The notes: a model not told the origin generated them from the letters alone. Positions 39,496 to 49,784 are shown, counted from the stretch's first letter. The stretch: DNA of 64,000 nucleotides from Streptococcus sanguinis SK49 (GCF_000212815.1 NZ_GL890985.1:277324-341323), one strand, 5' to 3'. Translations and numbers: made by a program.

Positions 39496-40833
39496 ATGTT
39501 GGAAATATTGAATCGTCTAGATTCTTTTGTTTGGGGTCCGCCCCTGCTCATTTTGCTGGTTGGTACCGGTATCTATCTTAGTCTGCGTCTGGGCTTGCTG
39601 CAGATTTTTCGTCTTCCGCGTGCCTTTCGGCTAATCTTTGTATCAGACGAGGAGCATCAGGGCGATGTCTCTAGTTTTGCGGCTCTCTGTACGGCTCTGG
39701 CTGCGACTGTGGGAACGGGAAATATCATCGGAGTGGCAACTGCCATTAAAACTGGTGGACCGGGTGCCCTCTTCTGGATGTGGGTAGCTGCTTTCTTTGG
39801 GATGGCGACGAAGTATGCCGAGGGCCTCTTAGCTATCAAGTACCGCCGCAAGGATGCTCATGGTGCTATGGCGGGCGGTCCCATGCACTATATCCTATTA
39901 GGAATGGGCGAGAAATGGCGTCCGCTGGCCATCTTTTTTGCGATAGCTGGTATCTTGGTGGCTCTCTTGGGGATTGGGACTTTTACGCAGGTCAATTCCA
40001 TCACAGAGGCCATGCGGAATGCCATTCAGCTGCCTCCAGCTGTGACAGCTTCTATCTTGGCTATTTTGGTGGCTCTGGTTATTTTCAGCGGCATCCAGTC
40101 TATTGCTCGAGTATCGACCAAGGTTGTGCCCTTTATGGCAGCGATTTATATCTTGGGGACTGTGACTGTCTTAGCGGTCAATCTAGATCGATTGCTGCCC
40201 ACTCTCCAACTGGTCTTTAGCTCAGCATTTAGCCAGACGGCTGCTGTCGGCGGTTTTGCCGGTGCGACCATCCAGATGGCAATTCAAAACGGGGTTGCGC
40301 GTGGAGTTTTCTCCAATGAATCTGGCTTGGGATCAGCGCCCATTGCAGCGGCGGCAGCTCGGACAAAGGAACCGGTAGAACAGGGCTTGATTTCCATGAC
40401 CGGAACCTTTATTGACACCCTGATTATCTGTAGTCTGACAGGATTGACGATTTTAATCACAGGAGTCTGGGATGGCAATCTTAATGGTGTGTCTCTTACC
40501 CAAGCAGCCTTTGCGAGTGTTTTTGCTAATTTTGGTCCGGTCCTGCTTTCAGTCTTTCTAGTTCTGTTTGCCTTTACGACTATCTTGGGCTGGAACTACT
40601 ATGGTGAGCGCTGTTTTGAATTTCTCTTTGGGGTGCGCTATATCCGCGTTTATCGTCTGCTCTTTGTCCTGATGATTGTTCTCGGTGGTTTTGTAGGTCT
40701 AGAGGCGGTCTGGATTCTTGCAGATATTGTCAATGCCCTCATGGCCTTGCCGAACTTAATCGCTCTTCTGGTGCTTTCTCCTATTGTTATCAGTGAAACA
40801 AAGAAATACTTTGCCAAGCATCGAAAGAACTAA
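39496..40833 (+). CDS. AGCS-family sodium:alanine/glycine symporter
   Basis: This 445-residue membrane protein has about ten helices. The family signature ATVGTGNIIGVATAI lies at about residue 72 with GGPGALFWMWVAAFFGMATKYAEG following. Further conserved stretches are GGPMHYI, NGVARGVFSNESGLGSAPIA and AFTTILGWNYYGERC. It imports alanine or glycine with Na+. Placement behind a glycine riboswitch makes glycine the likely substrate or signal. AAAGGAG precedes the ATG. Confidence 0.93.
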   Translation: MLEILNRLDSFVWGPPLLILLVGTGIYLSLRLGLLQIFRLPRAFRLIFVSDEEHQGDVSSFAALCTALAATVGTGNIIGVATAIKTGGPGALFWMWVAAFFGMATKYAEGLLAIKYRRKDAHGAMAGGPMHYILLGMGEKWRPLAIFFAIAGILVALLGIGTFTQVNSITEAMRNAIQLPPAVTASILAILVALVIFSGIQSIARVSTKVVPFMAAIYILGTVTVLAVNLDRLLPTLQLVFSSAFSQTAAVGGFAGATIQMAIQNGVARGVFSNESGLGSAPIAAAAARTKEPVEQGLISMTGTFIDTLIICSLTGLTILITGVWDGNLNGVSLTQAAFASVFANFGPVLLSVFLVLFAFTTILGWNYYGERCFEFLFGVRYIRVYRLLFVLMIVLGGFVGLEAVWILADIVNALMALPNLIALLVLSPIVISETKKYFAKHRKN

Positions 40834-40842
40834 TTTTCGCAC

Positions 40843-40891
40843 ATAAAAAAGCCTCTAGCTTTCTGTAATGATGGAAGTCTAGAGGTTTTTG
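40843..40891. terminator. Bidirectional terminator between AGCS and sstT
   Basis: AAAAAGCCTCTAG / CTAGAGGTTTTT arms around a ~20-base loop; A/T flanks on both sides suit both converging genes. Confidence 0.7.
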
Positions 40892-40897
40892 TTGAAA

Positions 40898-42115
40898 TTA
40901 ATAGCGTTTTTCTTTCGGCCAGCTGCTCATCTCGGCCACAGCTGTAAAGAGGACATCAGTAGAAGAGTTGAGGGCTGTCTCGCAGGAGTCCTGAATGACA
41001 CCGATGACAAAGCCGACGCTGACTACCTGCATGGCCAAATCATTGGAAATCCCAAAGAGGCTGCAAGCGACTGGAATGAGCAGAAGAGACCCGCCAGCTA
41101 CACCGGAAGCCCCACAGGCAGAAATTGCTGCTACGACACTGAGAACTAGAGCTGTGCCAAAGTCAACCCGGATACCCAGCGTATTGACAGCAGCCAAGGT
41201 CAGGGTATTGATAGTAATAGCAGCCCCTGCCATGTTGATAGTGGCTCCCAGAGGAATAGAGACCGAGTAGGTCTCTGGATTGAGTCCTAGATCCCGACAT
41301 AGTTTCATGTTGACGGGGATGTTAGCCGCTGAGCTGCGCGTGAAAAAGGCAGTCACACCACTGACTCGCAAACAGCGCCAGACCAAGGGATAAGGATTTT
41401 TCTGCAGCATGATAAAGCTAATCAAAGGATTGATAACCAGAGCGACAATCAGCATGCTGGCTATCAAGACCAGCAGCAGGATACCATAGCTTTTGAGAGC
41501 CTGGAAGCCTTTGCCGGAAATGGTCGTGTAGACCAGGCCTAAAATGCCAAGAGGGGCTAGATTGATAATCCACTCGACAATCTTAGAAGTGATATCTGCC
41601 AAGGTCTGCAGCAGTTCCTTGCTGTGGTGGCTAGCTTCTCGCATGGCAATTCCAAAGATGACAGCCCAGAACAGGATACCAATGTAGTTAGCGGTGATGA
41701 GGGCGTTGACGGGATTGTCCACCAGCTGAAGCAGAAGATTGCTGAGGACTTGTCCGATTCCGTCTGGCGGAGAAACCTTTTGGGAGGACGACGCCAACTC
41801 TATGCGAATGGGAAAGAAGAAGTTGACCAGAACCGCGACCAAGGCAGCCGCAAAGGTTCCCAGAAGGTAGAGCAAGATGACTGTTTTCATATTGCTCTTT
41901 TGTCCTTTTTGCTGCTGCGACAGGGCGTTTGCTACCAGAGCGAAGACTAGGAGCGGAGCGATGGCCTTGAGGCCGCCAACGAAGATTTGGCCCAGAAGTC
42001 CAATGGCCTGTGCTTGGGGGAAGATGACAGCCAGCAGGACACCAATGCCAATACCAATGGAAATCCGCTTGATTAGATTGGTTTTATTCCAAATAGTGAT
42101 GAAGCGATGGACCGT
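40898..42115 (-). CDS. sstT: Serine/threonine:Na+ symporter SstT with no canonical start codon
   Basis: This is a DAACS-family membrane transporter importing serine and threonine with Na+. Conserved signatures include [22 protein letters not shown] and [20 protein letters not shown] [19 protein letters not shown]. The first in-frame ATG (41890) would remove the first ~75 residues, yet coding clearly continues upstream: [19 protein letters not shown] and [20 protein letters not shown], as in full-length SstT (~404 residues). Between that and an in-frame stop (TAA just upstream) there is no ATG, GTG or TTG. AAAGGA is placed ideally before an ACG codon at 42115-42113, and TATAAT lies about 30 bases further up. 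Either a non-standard start is used or the start codon was lost by mutation. Confidence 0.85.
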   Translation of the reverse strand, partial: TVHRFITIWNKTNLIKRISIGIGIGVLLAVIFPQAQAIGLLGQIFVGGLKAIAPLLVFALVANALSQQQKGQKSNMKTVILLYLLGTFAAALVAVLVNFFFPIRIELASSSQKVSPPDGIGQVLSNLLLQLVDNPVNALITANYIGILFWAVIFGIAMREASHHSKELLQTLADITSKIVEWIINLAPLGILGLVYTTISGKGFQALKSYGILLLVLIASMLIVALVINPLISFIMLQKNPYPLVWRCLRVSGVTAFFTRSSAANIPVNMKLCRDLGLNPETYSVSIPLGATINMAGAAITINTLTLAAVNTLGIRVDFGTALVLSVVAAISACGASGVAGGSLLLIPVACSLFGISNDLAMQVVSVGFVIGVIQDSCETALNSSTDVLFTAVAEMSSWPKEKRY

Positions 42116-42145
42116 GTAAGTTCCTTTCTTGTCTTAGATACTTAT

Positions 42146-42151
42146 TTTATT
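42146..42151 (-). promoter_or_regulatory. sstT -10 element
   Basis: TATAAT on the minus strand (within TATCGTATAATAAAATAAG), roughly 30 bases before the sstT ribosome binding site. It shows that the promoter is intact although the start codon is not. Coordinates are good to a few bases. Confidence 0.55.
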
Positions 42152-42258
42152 ATACGATAGGAAGGGGGTGAAAGCAATGCTAGGTCATGCTAACCATTCT
42201 ATGTCCATGCAGATTGGTCTTTGTGGTATAATGGTAGTAATCTTTTTGGAGGTAGCCT

Positions 42259-43122
42259 ATGTCTAAGACCGGAAATGTCTTTTCCCGCTATATCCAGCAG
42301 TTTGACTGGAGCAAGATTGCAGATGACCTTTTTTCCAAGCTGGTCTCTTTACTTCTGCTTTTTATCTTATTTTACATCGTTAAGAAAATCCTGCATTTGT
42401 CAGTGACCAAGATCATTGCCCCCTCTCTCAAGCTATCCAAGCAGGATGTAGCCAGACAGAAAACCATTACTCGGCTGATTGAGAATCTGCTTAATTATGT
42501 CTTGTATTTTCTCTTGATTTACTGGGTTTTATCTATCTTGGGTCTGCCAGTTTCCAGTCTTTTGGCTGGTGCGGGAATTGCCGGGGTGGCCATTGGGATG
42601 GGAGCTCAGGGCTTCCTGTCGGATCTAGTCAATGGCTTCTTTATTCTTCTCGAGCGACAGTTAGATGTCGGTGACAATGTCCGCCTGACTAACGGTCCTA
42701 TCAACATCGCTGGAACAGTGATCAGTGTCGGGATTCGGACGACACAAGTGCGGGACGCGGACGGAACGCTTCATTTTGTTCCAAACCGCAATATCATGGT
42801 TGTCAGCAATCTGTCTCGTGGAGACATGCGTGTTCTGATTGACATTCCCATTTATGCCCAGACGGATTTAGACGAGATTTACCGCATCATTTCTAAGGTT
42901 AATGAAGAAGCAGTGCCAGAACATCCAGAGATTCTCAAGGAACCGGATGTCTTGGGGCCGCAGATGGCTTCAAATGGCCAGTTCAACTTCCGTATCAGCA
43001 TGATCGTACAAGGCGGCATGCAGGTTTCCATTTACCATATCTTCTACCGCCTTTACCATGAAGCGCTTTTGCGAGAGGGGATTGAACTCCCAACGCTTGG
43101 GCCTCTTACAAAAGGCGAGTAA
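42259..43122 (+). CDS. Small-conductance mechanosensitive channel (MscS family)
   Basis: This 287-residue membrane protein has three N-terminal helices, the last being the pore helix LLAGAGIAGVAIGMGAQGFLSDLVNG with the Gly/Ala pattern of MscS. A cytosolic beta domain follows (LDVGDNVRLTNGPINIAGTV, RTTQVRDADGTLHFVPN). It opens under membrane tension after osmotic downshock. TGGAGG precedes the ATG, and an extended -10 (TGGTATAAT) lies upstream. The DUF4352 gene follows after 21 bases and is likely co-transcribed. Confidence 0.92.
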   Translation: MSKTGNVFSRYIQQFDWSKIADDLFSKLVSLLLLFILFYIVKKILHLSVTKIIAPSLKLSKQDVARQKTITRLIENLLNYVLYFLLIYWVLSILGLPVSSLLAGAGIAGVAIGMGAQGFLSDLVNGFFILLERQLDVGDNVRLTNGPINIAGTVISVGIRTTQVRDADGTLHFVPNRNIMVVSNLSRGDMRVLIDIPIYAQTDLDEIYRIISKVNEEAVPEHPEILKEPDVLGPQMASNGQFNFRISMIVQGGMQVSIYHIFYRLYHEALLREGIELPTLGPLTKGE

Positions 43123-43143
43123 TTATTGATTAGAAAGGTCCAT

Positions 43144-43773
43144 ATGAATCAGCGAATTCAGCAGGAGATTGTCAGCGAGGACAATCATGTTTACCGTTTA
43201 AAACGTCCTCTCCACAAGCAGGGTCTCTTTTGGGCAGCTCTGGTTTCTGGGATTATTATCTTTCTTCTGGCCTTACTCAGCATTCTCCTCGTCATTACAA
43301 CGATTGGCCTTATGGAGGAAAATGACCATCTCAAGTCTCTCACAGGCTACCATAACTCGCCTTTAGAGTCCTATAACAGCCATGCTTTTGAAAAAACAGT
43401 TGAATTTTCCAGTGGACTTAAGGTGACAGTTCATTCGGCAGTAGAAGACAGCAAGAGAGTCATGAGTGATGAGTCAACAGGAGTAGCTGTCGTTGCGACA
43501 ATCACGGTTGAAAATACTTCTAAAAAGCCCATTCTGGTCAGTCCTTATGACTTTGGACTCTATGACAAGAAGGAGAATGTCTACATTTTGGATGGCTCAA
43601 CCTTTGACAATACACAAATCGGCGCCAATCTGGCGCCAGGCAAGTCTGTTCGTTTTGACCTAATCTTTGACGGTGAAGGCGGCGATGAGGATACCTATAC
43701 TGTGACCTACGAAAATGCTAAGTGGCAAAAGGAGAAAAACAAGACAAAGCAAGAGAAAAAGAAGGAGCAATAG
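43144..43773 (+). CDS. Membrane-anchored DUF4352-like protein
   Basis: This is a 209-residue protein with an N-terminal cytosolic stretch and one membrane helix (LFWAALVSGIIIFLLALLSILLVI, about 29-52). The external domain has an immunoglobulin-like pattern (KVTVHSAVEDSKR, VAVVATITVENTSKKPILVSP, GANLAPGKSVRFDLIFD), as in DUF4352 (telomeric-repeat-binding-factor-2-like) proteins. The C-terminus is Lys/Glu-rich. I start at 43144 where AAAGGT precedes. The function is unknown; co-transcription with mscS suggests an envelope role. Confidence 0.75.
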   Translation: MNQRIQQEIVSEDNHVYRLKRPLHKQGLFWAALVSGIIIFLLALLSILLVITTIGLMEENDHLKSLTGYHNSPLESYNSHAFEKTVEFSSGLKVTVHSAVEDSKRVMSDESTGVAVVATITVENTSKKPILVSPYDFGLYDKKENVYILDGSTFDNTQIGANLAPGKSVRFDLIFDGEGGDEDTYTVTYENAKWQKEKNKTKQEKKKEQ

Positions 43774-43858
43774 GGGAAATTAACCTATTACTCTAATGTC
43801 TTTGCTACTTTCCGCACTAGATTTGAAAATGGAGGCAGCAAACTGTATAGATAAAAGA

Positions 43859-43889
43859 AGATTTGAGGCAAAAGTTTCAAATCTTTTTC
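43859..43889 (+). terminator. Terminator after the mscS operon
   Basis: AGATTTGA / TCAAATCT stem followed by TTTTT; its T-tract abuts the -35 of the next promoter. Confidence 0.7.
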
Positions 43890-43920
43890 TTGACTCTGAC
43901 CTTAGAGGAGGGTGTATACT
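43890..43920 (+). promoter_or_regulatory. Second MerR-type promoter (19-bp spacer)
   Basis: TTGACT (43890-43895) and TATACT (43915-43920) are separated by 19 bases, which is too long for unaided RNA polymerase. The spacer starts CTGACCTT like the MerR promoter at 2374, and the two 31-base elements agree at 24 positions. The dyad here is weaker (CTCT...AGAG). A MerR protein, perhaps the one at 2426 or another outside the window, should activate it. Confidence 0.7.
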
Positions 43921-43946
43921 GGTGAAAATTAGAAAAGGAGATTGCC

Positions 43947-44849
43947 ATGAAAATCAATATCATTCGTTCTGATAAGGTTTATCAGGAGTTGCTCGAATTA
44001 CCCTTGGAAAAAAGAGAGGGTTGTTTTCGAGCTAAGATTTTAGCACCTTTTGCAACAAAATATCAAACACAACACATTCCTCTGAAAGCGAAGTATCCCG
44101 GAGGATTTGATGCTCTTTTCCTACTTGGCTTTATGAATCAGCTACCCGGCACTCTGTCAGAAAAGGATAGACCGTCTATTGATGCTCTCAGTTCAGATCA
44201 GCTTTGGCAAGATTGCCAGAATACCATCAAGAGGAGTATAAGTCTTTTTGAGCAAGCTGGATATGATTTAGAGGTTGAGGATTATCATTTCACTATTTTA
44301 TTGGGAAATCCTGAAAAACCTATGTTACAGCTCAATAAGGGTTATAGCGGAGATGGTGGAATTCCAGGCTACCTCATGCTTAGTCTGTTACCGAATGACT
44401 ACACTTTGCCACGTGTACAGGCGGCGCTGGCCCACGAGTGCAATCATAATGTCCGCTTCCAATTTATCAAATGGAACCAGCAGACGACATTAGCAGACTG
44501 GGTAGTTAGTGAAGGATTGGCAGAGTCTTTTGCTGCTGAGCTCTATGGCAAGGAGCTCATCGGACCTTGGGTCACTTCAACCAGTCCAGAGCAGTTAGAG
44601 GAGATTAAGCCCATCATCTCAAGTCAGCTTCAGCTAACGGGGATGGCGGAAATGGCTCCTTATCTCTACGGTGATGAAATTGCTGAGATACAGGGTCAGA
44701 TACCGGTTGGTATGCCTTATGCTGCGGGCTATGCTTATGGCTATCATCTGATACAAGCCTATCTGAAAAAGACTGGCAAGAGCATTATTGAGGCCACAGT
44801 AACACCGACAGAAGAAATTTTAGAGGCGACAAAAGACTTTTGGAAATGA
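43947..44849 (+). CDS. DUF2268-type putative zinc metalloprotease
   Basis: This 300-residue cytosolic protein has an HExxH zinc motif at residues 163-167 (AALAHECNHNVRF). A downstream SEGLAESFAAELYG may supply the third ligand (Glu), as in gluzincins. This matches DUF2268, described as predicted Zn-dependent proteases; in Bacillus such proteins are tied to regulators or antibiotic stress genes. No signal peptide is present. AAAGGAG precedes the ATG. Its promoter has MerR-type geometry, so it is probably induced by a small molecule. The substrate is unknown. Confidence 0.78.
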   Translation: MKINIIRSDKVYQELLELPLEKREGCFRAKILAPFATKYQTQHIPLKAKYPGGFDALFLLGFMNQLPGTLSEKDRPSIDALSSDQLWQDCQNTIKRSISLFEQAGYDLEVEDYHFTILLGNPEKPMLQLNKGYSGDGGIPGYLMLSLLPNDYTLPRVQAALAHECNHNVRFQFIKWNQQTTLADWVVSEGLAESFAAELYGKELIGPWVTSTSPEQLEEIKPIISSQLQLTGMAEMAPYLYGDEIAEIQGQIPVGMPYAAGYAYGYHLIQAYLKKTGKSIIEATVTPTEEILEATKDFWK

Positions 44850-44913
44850 CACATTTTTGCTTGAAAATCTACCAGAACCTGATATAATGTAGGTGATTTC
44901 TGGAGGTATCAGT

Positions 44914-45282
44914 ATGCATTATAAAAGAATTGAATTAAAAGTCACAAATCAAGGTATCCATGAGCGCAAGATTTTTCAAGGTGTCAAAATTTTCAGCCGT
45001 AGCAAGCTGTCCAAAGATCAGAAAAGCATTCTGACGCAGAAGCTTTACCTGACTCCGAAGCAAAACATTGTTTACTATCAACGGACAGATGTCAACTATG
45101 AGCAGAACTGGCATCATAAGAAGGATTATTATGAACTAACTTATGGCCAGTTGGACAGAGAAACTGTCTTTAAGGTTTGCCAAGATTTTGACGAACTAAG
45201 TCCTTTTCTGGAGAATGAGCTGTTAGAGAAGCTAAAAGAAAAGCAGTCTGCAGGCAAATTTTTTGAAAAATTAGATATATAA
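44914..45282 (+). CDS. EXLDI family protein
   Basis: This is a 122-residue, charged cytosolic protein (MHYKRIELKVTNQGIHERKI) whose C-terminus is FFEKLDI, fitting the EXLDI signature that names the family. EXLDI proteins are small, uncharacterised and common in lactic bacteria and streptococci. I start at 44914 because TGGAGG lies eight bases upstream; the frame is open to 44893. An extended -10 (TGATATAAT) lies about 25 bases further up, so it is transcribed on its own, followed by a strong terminator. Confidence 0.78.
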   Translation: MHYKRIELKVTNQGIHERKIFQGVKIFSRSKLSKDQKSILTQKLYLTPKQNIVYYQRTDVNYEQNWHHKKDYYELTYGQLDRETVFKVCQDFDELSPFLENELLEKLKEKQSAGKFFEKLDI

Positions 45283-45316
45283 AAATCCGACTGCTTATAA
45301 AAGCAGTCGGATTTAT
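45282..45316 (+). terminator. Terminator after the EXLDI gene
   Basis: AAATCCGACTGCTT / AAGCAGTCGGATTT perfect arms with a four-base loop, then T-rich sequence; usable in both directions. Confidence 0.85.
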
Positions 45317-45332
45317 TCTAGTTTGATAGTGC

Positions 45333-45497
45333 TTAAACAATACCTTTAACAATCATAGCTTTGGCCACGTTTTCGAAGGTAGAGATGTTAACACTAGCCA
45401 GATAGTCTTTGCTAAGTCCGTAAGTTTCAGCGGTAGTTTTAGCTGTGTTAAGAATGTTGGTCATGATGTCCTTGAGACGGCCAGAGTATACTGACAT
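45333..45497 (-). pseudogene. gdhA 3'-end relic
   Basis: A 54-codon open frame whose last 49 codons match the C-terminus of GdhA encoded at 46014 at 39 of 49 residues ([20 protein letters not shown], then FENVAKAMIVKGIV and stop). The first five codons (MSVYS) are unrelated, and the ATG directly follows the stop of the GNAT gene. It lacks both the nucleotide- and glutamate-binding domains, so it cannot be an enzyme. At 80 percent identity it is not a fresh duplication; it may be left from recombination with DNA of a related species that also brought the GNAT gene. Confidence 0.82.
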
Positions 45498-45983
45498 CTA
45501 TTCATCTGATGAGAGGGATTTTATCATCCAGATATTCATAGCTGGGTGGCCGGCGGCGTTAGAAAGTGGTTGTTGCAATGCTGTAAAACCATAGTGCTGA
45601 TAGATTGCCACAGCCGTAGCCAGTTCAGTAGAGGTTTCTAGATAAAGTTGTTCATAACCTGCTAAGCGGGCTTCATGGAATATCCGCTTTATCAACCTGC
45701 TGGAATAACCTTTGCCACGGCTATTCTTAGTGACGTACAGTTTTTGTAATTCAGCAATCTTATCAGACACAGGTGCAAAGCCACCACAACCAACCAGCTG
45801 CCCTTCGTCTTCCAGGACAAAGTAAGCTGCTCTCTCTTGCTGTTGATAATAGTCGGCCAAATGATCTAGATGAGAATCAAAGTAGACAGTTCCTGGTTTG
45901 TCAAGCCCGAATTCTTCTAGGCTGGCTCGAATGAGCTGCGCTACAGCTGGATTGTCTCTCACTTCCATTGGCCGTAAGTTCAT
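45498..45983 (-). CDS. GNAT family N-acetyltransferase
   Basis: This 161-residue acetyltransferase has the acetyl-CoA motif A region LQKLYVTKNSRGKGYSSRLI (Arg/Gln-x-x-Gly-x-Gly/Ala variant RGKGYS) at about 86-105 and the C-terminal strand YQHYGFTALQQPL. The substrate cannot be told; FYVLEDEGQLVGCGG-like YFVLEDEGQLVGCGGFAPV resembles amino-acid or peptide acetyltransferases. It lies between gdhA (30 bases upstream) and the gdhA relic. Confidence 0.84.
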   Translation of the reverse strand: MNLRPMEVRDNPAVAQLIRASLEEFGLDKPGTVYFDSHLDHLADYYQQQERAAYFVLEDEGQLVGCGGFAPVSDKIAELQKLYVTKNSRGKGYSSRLIKRIFHEARLAGYEQLYLETSTELATAVAIYQHYGFTALQQPLSNAAGHPAMNIWMIKSLSSDE

Positions 45984-46013
45984 GATAGTCCTCCGATAGG
46001 ATGTATCGACTAG

Positions 46014-47363
<1,350 letters not shown>

Positions 47364-47487
47364 TCATTCTCCTTTAAATAAAATAGTAAACCATCCTGTC
47401 GGAAGCTACTTACAACTTGTGTGACGAGGATGTGTTTAAATTTTTAAAACAGGCATCTTTTAGATGTCATATTTTATTACATGGAAC

Positions 47488-47516
47488 ATTATAGCAGACT
47501 TTTTTTCTCTTGTAAA
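47488..47516 (-). promoter_or_regulatory. gdhA promoter
   Basis: On the minus strand TTTACA (47511-47516), a 17-base spacer and TATAAT (47488-47493). The ~120-base leader to the ATG holds no clear structure. Confidence 0.78.
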
Positions 47517-47527
47517 GAAAAAAGTTG

Positions 47528-47566
47528 AATTTTCTAAAAATTTCCACAATTTATTTTCTGAAATAT
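47528..47566. promoter_or_regulatory. CodY-like boxes upstream of gdhA
   Basis: AATTTTCTAAAAATT (47528-47542) matches the CodY box AATTTTCWGAAAATT at 14 of 15 positions. A second, TATTTTCTGAAATAT (47552-47566), matches at 12 of 15 and lies in the inverted repeat ATTTTCTG...CAGAAAAT. They sit just upstream of the gdhA -35. CodY represses nitrogen and amino acid genes when branched-chain amino acids are plentiful, which fits gdhA. Confidence 0.65.
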
Positions 47567-47711
47567 TCCAGAAAATAGCTGAGCGAACTGGATGTTTTCC
47601 GAACGTTAGTCAGGAATTGCTGGTTTAAAAAACGAAAAAGTGGAGTTTGGTGATATAATAGAGGAAATGAGCTAAAGGCACTCGCCTTCAGAAAAAAAGG
47701 AGCGTTTTACT

Positions 47712-48650
47712 ATGGTTTCGACATCTACACAGATTGCTGGTTTTGCATTTGACAACTGCCTGATGAATGCAGCTGGTGTTGCCTGCATGACAAAAGAGGA
47801 ACTGGCAGAAGTCAAAGATTCTGCTGCGGGAACATTTGTGACCAAGACGGCAACGCTGGAATTTCGTCAGGGAAACCCAGAACCGCGCTATCAGGATGTT
47901 CCGCTGGGGTCTATCAATTCCATGGGCCTGCCCAACAATGGTTTAGACTACTATCTTGACTACCTGCTGGAACTCCAGGAAAGCGAACCGAATCGCACTT
48001 TCTTCCTCTCTTTGGTCGGTATGTCGCCAGAAGAAACCCACACCATTCTTAAGAAAGTGCAGGCAAGTGACTTTAAAGGCATTACTGAGCTCAATCTCTC
48101 CTGCCCCAATGTCCCTGGCAAGCCGCAGATTGCTTATGACTTTGAAACGACGGAAAAGATTTTGTCAGAGGTTTTTGCTTATTTCACCAAGCCATTGGGT
48201 ATCAAGCTACCTCCTTATTTTGACATCGTGCATTTTGATCAGGCCGCTGCGATTTTTAACAAATATCCGCTCAAGTTTGTCAATTGTGTAAACTCAATCG
48301 GAAACGGTCTTTATATAGAAGATGAGTCAGTGGTCATTCGTCCGAAAAATGGTTTTGGAGGTATCGGAGGTCAGTACATCAAGCCGACTGCTCTGGCCAA
48401 TGTCCATGCCTTTTACCAACGCCTGAAACCGGAAATCCAAATCATTGGTACTGGTGGTGTCCTGACGGGGCGAGATGCCTTTGAGCATATCCTCTGTGGA
48501 GCCAGTATGGTGCAGGTAGGAACAACCCTTCATAAAGAAGGAGTGGCAGCCTTCGAGCGTATCACCACAGAACTCAAGGCTATTATGGAAGAAAAAGGCT
48601 ATGAAAACCTGGAAGATTTCCGAGGGAAATTGAAGTATATTGAGGAGTAA
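47712..48650 (+). CDS. pyrD: Dihydroorotate dehydrogenase, class 1A
   Basis: This 312-residue FMN enzyme oxidises dihydroorotate to orotate with fumarate as acceptor, the fourth step of pyrimidine synthesis. The active-site Cys is in [19 protein letters not shown] (about 130-136), and FMN phosphate contacts are in [20 protein letters not shown]. The short N-terminus without a membrane helix marks class 1A (PyrDA). It stands apart from other pyr genes. An extended -10 TGATATAAT lies about 55 bases upstream. Confidence 0.95.
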   Translation: MVSTSTQIAGFAFDNCLMNAAGVACMTKEELAEVKDSAAGTFVTKTATLEFRQGNPEPRYQDVPLGSINSMGLPNNGLDYYLDYLLELQESEPNRTFFLSLVGMSPEETHTILKKVQASDFKGITELNLSCPNVPGKPQIAYDFETTEKILSEVFAYFTKPLGIKLPPYFDIVHFDQAAAIFNKYPLKFVNCVNSIGNGLYIEDESVVIRPKNGFGGIGGQYIKPTALANVHAFYQRLKPEIQIIGTGGVLTGRDAFEHILCGASMVQVGTTLHKEGVAAFERITTELKAIMEEKGYENLEDFRGKLKYIEE

Positions 48651-48814
48651 TCTTCTATAACAAGAGTTGTAGTGATTTGAAATGAAGAATATGGCTGGGT
48701 TGAGAAGTATTGAAACCTAGCTTTTTCATATTATTTTGAAGAAAGTTCTAATCAAATTGCTATAATTTCGACTCCTTTTATGAGAAAATAGACGCAAAGA
48801 AATGAGGTGCTTTT

Positions 48815-49750
48815 ATGGCAGAAATTTATTTAGCAGGCGGATGCTTCTGGGGATTGGAAGAGTACTTTTCTCGCATTGAGGGTGTGGAGGAAACGACAGT
48901 GGGATACGCCAATGGGCAAGTGGAATCAACCAACTACCAGCTGATTCATCAGACGGACCATGCAGAGACGGTTCATCTGATCTATGATGAAAAGCGGGTC
49001 AGCCTGCGGGAAATCCTGCTCTATTATTTCCGAGTCATTGATCCTCTGTCGGTCAATAAGCAGGGAAATGATGTAGGACGTCAGTATCGGACGGGCGTTT
49101 ACTATACCAATCAAGCCGATAAGGCAGTCATTGAGCAGGTTTTTTCTGAGCAGGAAAAGCAGTTGGGACAAAAGATTGCTGTTGAGCTAGAGCCTTTGCG
49201 CCACTATGTCCTAGCTGAGGACTATCATCAGGATTATCTCAAGAAAAATCCTGGTGGCTACTGTCATATCAATGTCAATGATGCTTATCAGCCCTTGGTC
49301 GATCCAGGACAGTACGAGAAGCCTACGGATGTAGAACTAAAGGAGCAGCTGACGGAAGAGCAGTACCAGGTGACCCAGAACAGTGCGACAGAGCGCCCTT
49401 TCCATAATGCCTACAATGCCACTTTTGAAGAAGGAATTTATGTAGATGTGACGACTGGTGAGCCCATCTTTTTTGCTGGTGATAAGTTTGAGTCTGGCTG
49501 CGGCTGGCCTAGCTTTAGCCGGCCCATTGCCAGAGAAGTTCTGCGATACTATGAAGACAAGAGCCATGGCATGGAGCGGATCGAAGTACGCAGCCGTTCA
49601 GGGAACGCCCATCTGGGGCATGTCTTCACAGACGGACCAGAAGCAGCAGGCGGCTTGCGCTACTGTATCAACTCAGCAGCTCTGCGATTTATTCCAAAAG
49701 AGAAAATGGAAGCAGAAGGATATGGCTATCTGCTGACCTTCATGCAGTAA
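48815..49750 (+). CDS. msrAB: Bifunctional peptide methionine sulfoxide reductase MsrA/MsrB
   Basis: This 311-residue fusion repairs oxidised methionine. MsrA (1-170) has the catalytic Cys in [11 protein letters not shown] at about residue 11. MsrB (180-311) has [26 protein letters not shown] and the catalytic Cys in [14 protein letters not shown] near 288. No zinc CxxC pairs are present in MsrB. With no signal peptide it is the cytosolic form. GAGGTG precedes the start. Confidence 0.95.
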   Translation: MAEIYLAGGCFWGLEEYFSRIEGVEETTVGYANGQVESTNYQLIHQTDHAETVHLIYDEKRVSLREILLYYFRVIDPLSVNKQGNDVGRQYRTGVYYTNQADKAVIEQVFSEQEKQLGQKIAVELEPLRHYVLAEDYHQDYLKKNPGGYCHINVNDAYQPLVDPGQYEKPTDVELKEQLTEEQYQVTQNSATERPFHNAYNATFEEGIYVDVTTGEPIFFAGDKFESGCGWPSFSRPIAREVLRYYEDKSHGMERIEVRSRSGNAHLGHVFTDGPEAAGGLRYCINSAALRFIPKEKMEAEGYGYLLTFMQ

Positions 49751-49784
49751 AAGGGCATAAAATCAACTCAAATACTTCAAACAG

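Noticed and set aside
41890..41890. The ATG at 41890 as the true sstT start
   Set aside because: It would cut off two predicted membrane helices whose coding sequence is clearly kept upstream, and no ribosome binding site precedes it.
43947..44849. Considered a secreted virulence protease
   Set aside because: No signal peptide or membrane anchor; the HExxH protein appears cytosolic.
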